From assembly GCA_010015675.1 (NCBI GenBank), contig ML976977.1, forward strand, positions 657,040 through 672,353: a DNA stretch of 15,314 bases, read 5' to 3'. The stretch is from Byssothecium circinans (lineage: Eukaryota; Ascomycota; Dothideomycetes; Pleosporales; Massarinaceae). A program made the position numbers and the translations under genes. Below, piece after piece: positions 1-8,400 of the stretch. The notes below the pieces were generated by a model. It did not search any database, was not told where the DNA came from, and saw nothing but the letters and a program-made list of their open reading frames with translations. Position 1 is the first letter of the stretch. Every line of letters begins with the position of its first letter.

Positions 1-632
1 TAGCTAGATATTCTTACTTCTATTCTTTTAATAAACTTTATATATATATATATAGTAGTAATATAAATAGTTAGCTACTAGAGAATAGCTTATATAAGCT
101 TTATAATAAGGTAGTGTCTAAATTTTCTAAAAACCTATACTTCCTAAGCTAGATCTTTAGTTTTATAGGTATTTACTTACTTTAAACTTATATATAGCTT
201 TATTGAGTATATACTATCCTCCTCCTAAGAAGAAAGTAGAGATATCTAATATATATAACTTTATTTAGAAGGTTTTCTAATTTTTCTTACCCCCTACCTT
301 ACACCTACTATTATAGCATTAAACCTAGGCTGCACGCTATAATAACTTAATAGCTATTAACTAATATACTAATAAGTAAGTCCTAAAATTTATATAGTAT
401 ATTACTAACGTTTAGCTATTAATCTATAGTAAAAGGTAGGTTTTACCTAAGATTTCTTCCCTTACTAATAACTGCTATATTACGTAAGCTATAGCTATAA
501 AGATTTAATACATATTAGATTATATATATATCTATCTAGGTTTAAAATTTTAAAAGAAAATATTAAGATTCAGCTTTGTTATTAAGATAATACTAGTTGA
601 TATTCCTTGCCAAGCATTTCTGCGCGGTTCGG
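1..632. other. AT-rich region without recognisable gene
   Basis: No reading frame or known motif can be supported here. It holds a (TA)8 run at 39-54 and generic RIP-type sequence. From about 600 to 632 the composition changes abruptly to GC-richer DNA that still contains CA and TG. This island leads directly into the MITE-like element that follows. Confidence 0.6.
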
Positions 633-834
633 TGGTGTGCGCGGTTTAGTAGTGCTTTACGTTATATTATACTTAAAAGCTTTAATCTTAGAATCTATTA
701 GAGCTTTACTAATAGAACTATAAATAGTACTATAAATAAAACTTCTAATAGATTAGTTAAAGGTAGCCTTAGTAATAATATACTATTAAATACTACTAGT
801 AGTAACGTAAAGCACTATTAAAACGGCTACACTA
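633..834. repeat. MITE-like inverted-repeat element, about 200 bp
   Basis: The ends form imperfect 32-bp terminal inverted repeats (633-664 and 803-834) with an exact 15-bp core, TAGTGCTTTACGTTA at 650-664, matched in reverse complement at 803-817. Several mismatches are G/A, as RIP would cause. The interior is also self-complementary: the stretch around 664-715 pairs imperfectly with about 740-785, so the whole unit could fold into one long hairpin. No coding capacity is present. The termini read TG and TA, so a TA target duplication, as used by Tc1/mariner and pogo elements, is possible but not shown. It could be a non-autonomous relative of the neighbouring pogo-type transposase. Confidence 0.65.
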
Positions 835-867
835 TTAGGATAGCTACTTTTCCTTAGCAACACTAAC

Positions 868-1860
868 TTACTTAACTTTATCATTATTATCATCTATATT
901 ACTACTTAACATAATAAACTAAGTACTAGCTTCTAACTTAAAAGAACCCTCTTTATCTATTTAACATGTTCTCGCGTTATGCCTAGCCTTCCCGCAGTTG
1001 CCGTAGTAGCAAATACCTAGTTATCGTATCTTATACTTACCTTCTACCCTTACTTTTTTACAGTTCTAAACTATTCCTAACGGTTTAGAACTATTCTAGT
1101 CTGCTATAGGACTATACTCTATAGTACCACCCTTTTAAAGATACTTGCACTTACGTGTTTTTTACTTAGTTACTACTGCAAGTTACTATTTAAGCTCTTT
1201 AATACGCGCTTTCATAAGCGCTATATTATGCAGCACTATCTTAGTGCTTTTAACGAGCTGCGAAAGCCTATCCTCTGCTATTCGTAGTGACTAAGTAATA
1301 GAATCACGTATAAACTTTAACTATAAGCTAAATTTACGTGTATTACTTAGAGTCCTTAATAGCTATAACGTCTCTAGTAGTAAGGGTCCTAGTAAGGTGT
1401 ATATACGTATATTAAGATAATTAAGTACTACCTACGCGTTTAAAGGGACTAGCCTTATTACCTTAAAAGCCTTTCAACAGTTTTAAACCATAAACATGTG
1501 TTGGACTGAACAGTACTTAACTATTCTAAACGGTTTAGTACCGTTCTAGCTTAGCGTCGGCTTCTGCCTATATAGTCGCTTCTTCTAAGCTACACTGCTT
1601 TACATACAATTCATTATTTTTTCATTGTATGCTCTCAGGTCTCTACTGTCCAACAACGTGCTTAAATACGCGTTTTTAAAGGCTAGTAGGAACGCTTCCT
1701 TAAGATCCTTCCAATTTTCGTAAACGGGAATTAGAATTTACGGAGTGATTTATCACTTAGGGTAGAGAAGAAAAGTAGTTACGCAATAAAGCTTTTTTAT
1801 TCAGATAGTTAAGCTACCTATCCTAGCTAGTATGCTAGAAACCTTCCGTGTTCTAGTCCA
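868..1860 (-). pseudogene. Pogo/Fot-type DDE1 transposase, C-terminal remnant
   Basis: Read with in-frame TAG/TAA taken as mutated Gln, the minus strand gives the C-terminal architecture of fungal pogo-family (DDE1) transposases. It starts with an amphipathic segment and a stretch reading AFKVIRLVPLNA, matching the family's 'AFRATGLVPFDP' type motif before the tail. A coiled segment (SQLVKSTKIVLHNIALMKAR) and a basic run ending in QKGGT follow, and then a CCHC knuckle at about 962-1010 reading YGNCGKARHNARTC. In the knuckle the first Cys reads Tyr (TAC for TGC) and the Gly of GH reads Arg, both RIP-type changes. The N-terminal DNA-binding domain and the DDE catalytic core are not recognisable, and frame changes occur near 1,650-1,750. 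It is a dead fragment. Family assignment rests on the tail only, but the knuckle and preceding coil are characteristic. Confidence 0.72.
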
Positions 1861-2124
1861 TCATAACTCCTTAAATTAAGTAGTATAGAAAGCTATACTT
1901 TGTAGATAATATCTATTTAACGCTAGTAGTCATGCTTCATACCGCCTAATACCCTTAAGCTTGACATGTAAGAGATAGGTAGCATAGTAAGATATAGTAT
2001 TAAGCGGGCAAGTCCTACAGAATCTTGCTATATAGAGTAAGAATCTTGCTAACACTAATAACATGCTTAACGTCTTTAGCTTAAATAGTAACGCGCTTCT
2101 TATAGATAGCACTAAGGTTTATAG

Positions 2125-2174
2125 CTAGGCACTATTGTTAGCAGAGGCTAATACTATACAAATTAGACTAATAC
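2125..2174 (-). other. Inferred intron 3 of H3-like pseudogene
   Basis: The donor itself is GTATTAG, the branch site TGCTAAC and the acceptor CCTAG. It is 50 nt and phase 1. Removing it restores the H3 spacing leading to NL-AI-KRVTI. A second GTATTAG lies at 2148-2154. Confidence 0.7.
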
Positions 2175-2372
2175 CTTGCAAGATGTCTATTAGAAAGGCC
2201 TTAGTAGTAGCCTGTAAAGCGTCCAAAGCCCTAGACTAGAAATAGGACATAGGGTTACTATTTCCCTCTTAATTATTCTACAGCACCTCGCGAACTAATC
2301 TCCTAAATGGCGCTACTAGAATTAAGTCACCTAGAGTCTTCTAGTAGAAACGGATCTCTACTAGAGTAAAGG

Positions 2373-2420
2373 CTAATACTAGTATTAGTCTAGCTATAGT
2401 AATATAGGTTAAAAACTTAC
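2373..2420 (-). other. Inferred intron 2 of H3-like pseudogene
   Basis: The donor is GTAAGT and the acceptor is the last two bases of a GTATTAG heptamer. It is 48 nt and phase 1. With this acceptor the peptide keeps exactly the H3 spacing between RYKPG and EIR, which fixes the 3' splice site. The putative branch site CTAAT lies inside the CTAATAC half of a 16-bp palindrome. Confidence 0.7.
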
Positions 2421-2618
2421 TACTAGGCTTATAACGTCTAATGTGAGGGCCTCCCTTGCTAGGGCCTTTATAGATAGGAGCACGCTCCTTCTACATGGCA
2501 TAGCTTATCGGCTTTTGTGTTAGCAGCGGCGATCCTCTCTTCTTCTTGCGACCCTTATATAGGTTCGTGCTAGTATTGGTAGGAAGCTTCTTCTAGCCTT
2601 TCTTGCAAGGACCTAAAG

Positions 2619-2667
2619 CTAGACACAATTAACATGTAGCTAATACTAAGACTAATACCTAGCCTAC
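2619..2667 (-). other. Inferred intron 1 of H3-like pseudogene
   Basis: The donor is GTAGGC and the acceptor TCTAG, length 49 nt, phase 1. It carries two GTATTAG heptamers on the coding strand (2652-2658 and 2640-2646). An alternative acceptor at the second heptamer (intron 2640-2667, 28 nt) also keeps the frame. Confidence 0.6.
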
Positions 2668-2847
2668 CTTAGGCGCCATGACCCTTGCTAGCTCTGCTAC
2701 GAGGAGCCTTTGTAGGCAGCTTGCCTTGATTCTTCTTAGCGGCCATGATGGTATGTTGTAAGGTATATAAAAAAAATAAGGTAGACGTAAACTAACTACT
2801 TTTTAGTTAGAAAACAGACGGAAAACTAATAACATTAACAGTAAAAG

Positions 2848-2891
2848 TAAAAGTAAGAAATAAGAATAGTAAAAGTAAGAAATAGGAATAG
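2848..2891. repeat. 22-bp tandem repeat, two copies
   Basis: The unit TAAAAGTAAGAAATAAGAATAG at 2848-2869 is followed by a second copy at 2870-2891 differing by one A/G change. The repeat is almost pure purine plus T on the plus strand and lies about 100 bp upstream of the H3-like start. Confidence 0.8.
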
Positions 2892-3114
2892 TAATAGTAC
2901 GCAAGAAAGTCAAAATTAATAAGTAATAGAAGGGGAAATTGTAGAAGAGTATATACATAGAAAAGCTAATACTAAGCCTAATACTTTAGTTATAGCTATA
3001 CTGTAGCTGCAAAGCTTTGCGACTACAAAGACAGCAAAATCGCAAAGATCGAGAGTTGTTAAAGTGCGGGGTGGTAGGTAAGCGCGAGAAGTAAGAAAGC
3101 AACGTAAAAGTAGC

Positions 3115-3166
3115 TAGTAAAAGTAAGTAGTAAAAGTAAGTAATAAAAGTAAGTAGTAAAGGTAAG
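3115..3166. repeat. 13-bp minisatellite, four copies
   Basis: Four head-to-tail units of TAGTAAAAGTAAG are seen at 3115-3127, 3128-3140, 3141-3153 (TAA for TAG) and 3154-3166 (one A to G). The core AAAAGTAAG is shared with the 22-bp repeat about 270 bp away, so the two arrays are probably related. Confidence 0.85.
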
Positions 3167-4395
3167 AGCGTAAAGAGAAGTAAAATAAAAGAGAAAACAT
3201 TACGTTAGCGAGAAAACTACGTATAAAGATGGGAAATAGCTTCTAAAGAGAAACTAATACTTAACCTAATACTATAATTCTAGTATGTACTTGTGTAGCT
3301 AACTAAGCTGCATATGCTCATGCTAAAATTATGTTGTAAAGTGTTGGGCGCATTCAACGCACACGATAGGCTAGTAATAATTTCCCGTAATTGCTGCCTA
3401 GCCTTACTTTTAATTTCGTGTAACTATAAATAAACTTATTACTAAAAATTTGCTACTTAATACTACTTCTTATATACTTCTTATACAACGTCTACGTACT
3501 ATACGCAACTTTGCCCTACTACTAAATAACGCCTAATACCTACCTAATACATCCTGCTAAGCCCTCTCGCTGTAATAGTAGACTAGAAGAAGGTAAAGGC
3601 TACTAATGCATACTTATTAAATGTAAGCACTATCAAAAATAACAAACTTCGCGCAAGCAAGCAGGGTGAAGACTTTATGATTTAAAAGGAAAAAAACACT
3701 AATAATAAGGTATAACAACCTTCCTATACTTAAATAATTATATACTAACTTAGTAAAGGCGTGCTCTACTTTTTAGACAAAGAAGTTCTTGCCACGTATT
3801 CAGCACCTGCTTGATAGCGCTACAGATAAAAATAAGCGTAAGCAACTTAAGGACATGCTTTAAATTTAGAGTCACAATGCAGCGCTTAAGGCTAGGTATA
3901 AGAAGAGTATTAGTCTAGTATTAGGTATAACTAACAATACATAGGGAGAGTTAGAATCTACTCTAGATACAGCTAGCCATGGCACGCACTAGAAAGCTAG
4001 AATCTAACTACAAAACTATAAGATTAGTCTTTAAGCCTTAAAAAAAGGTCTAGGCACTAGAAGATAAGTTTATGCCGCCTTAGTATATTATTAACGCTGC
4101 CTCGTCTACTATTAATAAGAGTGCAAAGAGTAGCAAGTCAAGCAAAAAGGACAAATCTAACGTAGGCAAAGCGGATAAAAAGACGACGGACATTAAGGAG
4201 AAAAAAGAAAAATTTGATATAACAATGCCTAACCTAAGCAATAAAGAGAGGGAAGAATAGACAGAGCTTAGCTACTAGCTACAGGTGAAAAGATACTAGA
4301 ATAGAGAGCTTAATATTGTAGTAGAAAAGTTAAAGATTCTCCGTTGTTAAAAGCTAAAGGGATTTATTCTACGCATGCCGTAAGGCATATTTATT

Positions 4396-4438
4396 GTAAG
4401 TGCAGCGCAACTAACCTAATACTATAGCTAATACTAAG
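4396..4438 (+). other. Inferred intron 1 of lysine-rich pseudogene
   Basis: GTAAGT donor, CAACTAAC branch-like sequence, CTAAG acceptor, 43 nt, phase 0. It contains two CTAATAC heptamers at 4416-4422 and 4428-4434. Confidence 0.6.
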
Positions 4439-4525
4439 CAGCGCTATATTTAGTAGCTTAACCTAACACTTAATAATTAAGTCGCTCTTCTAGTAGCTAG
4501 AAAGAAGCTAGTGCGTTTAGAATAA

Positions 4526-4574
4526 GTAAGTAAAATATTAAACCTAGTATTAGTTTAGAACTAACTATTAATAG
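4526..4574 (+). other. Inferred intron 2 of lysine-rich pseudogene
   Basis: GTAAGT donor, ACTAAC branch site, AATAG acceptor, 49 nt, phase 0. It contains one GTATTAG at 4547-4553. Confidence 0.65.
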
Positions 4575-4637
4575 GCTAGTGCTACTTAAAAGGTATTTAA
4601 AAAGACTAAATTAAAGCTACCTGTGCGATAGGGTTAA

Positions 4638-4685
4638 GTAAGTGTAGTATTAGTTAGGGTATTAGGCATAAGCTAACTATAATAG
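4638..4685 (+). other. Inferred intron 3 of lysine-rich pseudogene
   Basis: GTAAGT donor, GCTAAC branch site, AATAG acceptor, 48 nt, phase 0. It contains two GTATTAG heptamers at 4647 and 4659. Its layout is closely similar to the intron-like stretch at 3896-3944. Confidence 0.68.
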
Positions 4686-5407
4686 ATTATTGCTATAAGG
4701 TTAGCACTATAGAAGTTAGAAGTACTTTATAGATACCTAATTAGCGTTGACACTAAGTCAAAGATACCTGTTCTACTATTCCTTATACTATTCTCTTAAT
4801 AACAACGCGTGCTACTCTCTCTAATCTACCAAGCACAGCGTAATAGGGATTATGCAGACTCTACTATCTAACTCTTTCGCGATAGTAAAGCATGCAAGCT
4901 TCTTAGTGCGTATAATCTACGCACTATTAAAGACTATAGCGCACATTTCCCTAAGGTATAGGGCGAGAATGCAGGATATACTGCAGATCTACTTAACTAT
5001 ATTATTGTAGAACTTCCTATAGAGAATACTTCCCAAGGCGAACTAATAAAAGGTATGCAAATAGAAGAAGATGCAATAGAAGGTATTAAGCTAGAGGTTC
5101 CCTATTAAGGCTATAATAATAGTGTAAAGATGCCCAATATTACGAAATTCATAGAGCTTAAGAGGCTAGGCAATGAGGGTAACGTTAATCTAAGTCTATA
5201 TTTAGTAGATAGTACAAACATAGAGACTATATGCTCTAGAGATTAAGATATAGTCACGGAGTATTAGGCTGTAGTATTAGGCGCTCTATCTATCTAGATA
5301 GATTAGGGAAACTTTTATAGGAATGCTTATATTATAGGAAACTACCCTCGCAAAACCTCTTAATAATAGTAGTATTAGTCTAGGTATTAGACCTAGAAAA
5401 TAGTCTA

Positions 5408-8400
5408 CTACACTGTAACGTGATAACGCGCCTTACGCCTTATATCTCGCTCTCGCATCTCTAACACCTTGCTTCTCTTTTGCTTTAACCGTTGATAGGA
5501 AAATACATCCTTAAACATTAAACCATCAACAGTCTTAACCCTTAAAAGCGCAACGTATATTAAGCTAAGGCAGTAATCTCGCTTCTTACTAACCGTAATC
5601 ACAGCCTTATCTACACTTAAACCTTAGGATTTATAAACTGTAATAGCCTAAGCAAGTGTAATAGGGAATTAAATACGCACATGCATACTTTAATTAATAG
5701 TAAATTCCTAAATAAGAGGAAACACTAGAATAACCTTTATACCATCTGGAAGGCTATAAAGACACAGCCTATCATACTTATCTATAGCAACTAATACCGT
5801 CTTTAGTGTAGCCTTGCGACAATCCTAGGTATTAACCTACTAAAGGATATTATTGATAACTCCTATAGCTCTATTAACTAAACCACGCTTTGTCTAGATA
5901 TTGTTAAGTAGCATAACCCAGGCACTAATAAATACAGGGAGCTAGTTATAGAGATTCCCCGCATCCTTAGTAGATACCTTCTCTTAATCTTAACTATCAT
6001 GTATAGCCTATAAAATAAGGATAGGCTAGCTAGAGTCCTAGAGGTAGTTATAATTAATAGCAGCTACCTCTATCCTCTTTGCGCATATACGTAAGGCAGA
6101 ATTAAAGGAGTTCCGTTCTACCTTGCTAAGCTCAACGCTGCAGCGTTTTATAAGGAGAAGCTAGTCATGGACATTAGGCTTCTCCTTATAGATACATGCA
6201 AGAGTATTATAGAAGGAAGCCTATTTAGAACCTTACTAACGCATAACTACATCTAGAACAATAGTTCTAGTAAATAGTTTATATAGCGCCGCACTAGCTG
6301 TATCTAAAGAGCTGTAGCTTTTTATAGTATTAAACATAGGCCTTCTCGCGATAAGGGGTAACTAGTAAAAATCACTAGCTAGAATAATGTTTAAACTGCT
6401 AAAAGGATAGCTAGCTTATGCTAGAAAGATCTTACGGCACCTTATATCTAACTATGCTAGTGTTGTTAGCCCTACTATAGACTTCTCATCTATAATAAGG
6501 TAACAAATATTAGTAAATAGCGCTTAGGTTTAAGCTAACGCTACTAGAGCAAGAGGTGGAAGCACACCACTAGGAGGTTAAATTAGTATGCGGAAGGTAA
6601 AGTAGATAGTCTTTCTTAAAATAAGAAAAGTAGCTACTCTAGTTAGTGCGCACCGTATAATAGGTAATTTCTTCCTTAAAGCCCTCGCAATACTATCTAT
6701 AGTAAAAGTTATAACCTTAATAGCGTACGTCTTTCTAGTACTACCCTAGCTGCTAAGGTTAAAAAGAAGCTGCTCTAGCCTATTCCTATCTAGGTAGGCT
6801 TAATAATAATTAACGATAAGATTAAATAGTAGCCGCTGTTTAGACTAAAGGGTATTAGGCGAGGTATTAGGTCTAGTAGCGTAATTAACTAGATAAGCTA
6901 TCTTTATCTCCTTCTAATATTGACATGCATTAAGGCCGTAACTATCCTTATGCTTAGGTACGTTCTAATCCTTCTCTAGATTAACTAGCTGACTGCCTAG
7001 GTTATTTTTATCAACAATAACACTATTAGCACTAGGGAGACGACTAGCAAGCTTATTCTACAATGATTTATCCGCTAAATCCACGTCTTTCTAATCTAGA
7101 TCTTCTTCTTCGTTTTTAGGTAACACCTCTCTAAAGCTATTAGGTAAAGGGTGATTGCATACTAACAAACAGTTCTGATAGGCTTGCAAGAATAACTGGT
7201 ACTCCTAGCCGGCAAAGGTCCTTACATCTAATACCTATCAAAATGGATAATGTAGCATAAGCTTGACGCGAGAGAAGTCTTCCCTATCTAACTTAAGAAA
7301 GTATAGAGGGTAAAACTTCAAAATCCTAGGCCTAGCTTAGAGCCTAACTTAATTCTTTGCATGGTCGTAATAAAGAAGGTAGTCTAAATAGGATACGGCT
7401 TTAAGTAATAGAGGCCTCTCCTTGTATTTTACTAGCATAGAACGGCCCTTAGTAAACTAAGGTATATCTTTCTTAAACACTTTATTATTAACTTAACGAT
7501 TAGCTTAAAAGATGTACGTCTTAGGCTAATCCTCTTTACAACGAAGGTTAACGTTAAGAATAGTACGACTATAATCCGTAAAGGGCAGATTAAAAAGGAT
7601 GTAGCAAACTTCCTAAATGCTATAGTCCCTCTAGCCCGCTAATTTATTTATTAACTTTGCTGTAAACTTAAACATAGCATTCTTAGACTAGATATAAGGC
7701 AGTATCTTAGTAGCTATATCTTTAAACAACGTCGTCTACTGCTCTACCTTGCTAACATATAGACTAACATATTAAACAACACCTATAGTACTAGTGTAGG
7801 GCTGTATGTTAGTATTAGCCTACTAGCCTAATACTAGAGTTTAATAGTACGCGTTTAGAAGTAAATGATTCCGTTAAGCGTAGAGACGGTAAAAAGACTT
7901 CCTAACTAATTTAGCAAAGTAAGGATTAGCTATACGTAGCTAGGGAGCCTTAAAGCGATAGACTACCTTACCCGTCTTCTTGTTTTTCCTTTGGTAGTAA
8001 CTAAGATGACATACATGCATGTAGCACTTAGTTAAGATAGTAGCAAGTTTGTAAAAGTCGAAAACCATCTAATTAAATGCAAGAGATAAGGGGGAGCTAT
8101 ATGAATGCTCTAGAGTAGCCTTGTGTAAGTTGGGATAAACAGCGCTAATATAATAGCCCTAATACTTTGCTAATCATCACTTCTTAAGCTTAGTAGCATT
8201 CTAAGCTAAATACTAATTAGAATAAGGTGCATCCTTATAGTAGTATAGGCTATAGTTATAAGTACTACTACGGCCCTACTACTCGTAACGATGCTAGAAG
8301 TTAACAAGGTTAAACTTAGGCGTCATAACATACTTCTTAAATAGTTCAAATTGATGGTAGAACTAGTAAGCAACAAAGTGTAAGTTGTCGTGTACGAAAT

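Larger units (their letters stand above)
2000..2746 (-). pseudogene. Divergent histone H3-like (CenH3-like) pseudogene
   Basis: Starting at ATG 2746, four exons (2746-2668, 2618-2421, 2372-2175, 2124-2000) join in frame through three phase-1 introns of 49, 48 and 50 nt, giving 199 codons plus a terminal TAA. Nine internal stops are all TAG/TAA at likely Gln positions. Exons 1-2 encode a Lys/Arg-rich tail of about 92 residues ending in IRRYKPS, like the H3 HRYKPG junction. Exons 3-4 encode the histone fold: VEIRFYQ, APFRRLVREV, FQSRALDALQ, then NLSAIYKKRVTI and KDVKHV, aligning to H3 EIRRYQ, LPFQRLVREI, FQSSAIMALQ, NLCAIHAKRVTI and KDIQLA. Loop 1 is about five residues longer than in canonical H3 and the tail is much longer and unlike it, both CenH3-type traits. 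The C-terminus runs about 20 residues past the usual end. It is transcribed divergently from the lysine-rich gene. RIP has inactivated it. The H3 fold is secure; the CenH3 label is inference. Confidence 0.82.
2747..3978. other. Divergent intergenic region with tandem repeats
   Basis: This region of about 1.2 kb separates the minus-strand H3-like gene from the plus-strand lysine-rich gene, so it should have held both promoters. It contains purine-rich tandem repeats (annotated separately), three or four heptamer pairs and a 12-bp palindrome GCAAAGCTTTGC at 3009-3020. Near the right end, 3752-3895 reads as a possible upstream exon of the lysine-rich gene, followed by an intron-like stretch at 3896-3944 (GTATAA donor, ACTAAC branch, CATAG acceptor, one heptamer pair). 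The phase does not join cleanly to the downstream frame, so this exon is only suggested. Confidence 0.5.
3979..5363 (+). pseudogene. Lysine-rich protein pseudogene, four exons, function unknown
   Basis: I do not recognise this family. From ATG 3979 (context gccATGg) four exons, 3979-4395, 4439-4525, 4575-4637 and 4686-5363, join in frame through three phase-0 introns of 43, 49 and 48 nt, giving 414 codons and a TAA stop. About 25 internal stops are all TAG or TAA and fit mutated Gln or Trp. Residues about 45-85 are very rich in Lys and Ser (SAKSSKSSKKDKS, then KADKKTTDIKEKKEKF), suggesting a disordered nucleic-acid-binding or nuclear targeting segment. Residues 140-200 look helical or coiled. 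The last exon is mixed and globular-looking (for example AYNLRTIKDYSAHFPKV, NITKFIELKRLGNEGNVNLS). No zinc finger, recombinase or transposase motif is visible. It ends 45 bp from the end of the convergent Helitron gene. An additional upstream exon is possible, so the start is tentative. Confidence 0.68.

Noticed and set aside
1930..2112. 60-codon minus-strand open frame
   Set aside because: It overlaps the last exon of the H3-like gene in another frame. The H3 frame carries the recognisable KKRVTI and KDVKHV motifs, so this one is a shadow.
3979..5363. Lysine-rich gene as a Crypton or other tyrosine recombinase
   Set aside because: The possible upstream exon vaguely resembles such proteins, but no R-H-R-Y catalytic motif could be found in the reconstructed frame.
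7812..7834. Inverted GTATTAG/CTAATAC pair as an inserted copy
   Set aside because: It lies inside a Helitron Rep motif (LVLG..ANTNIQP) that aligns without any insertion, so the match arose from the conserved codons plus RIP.
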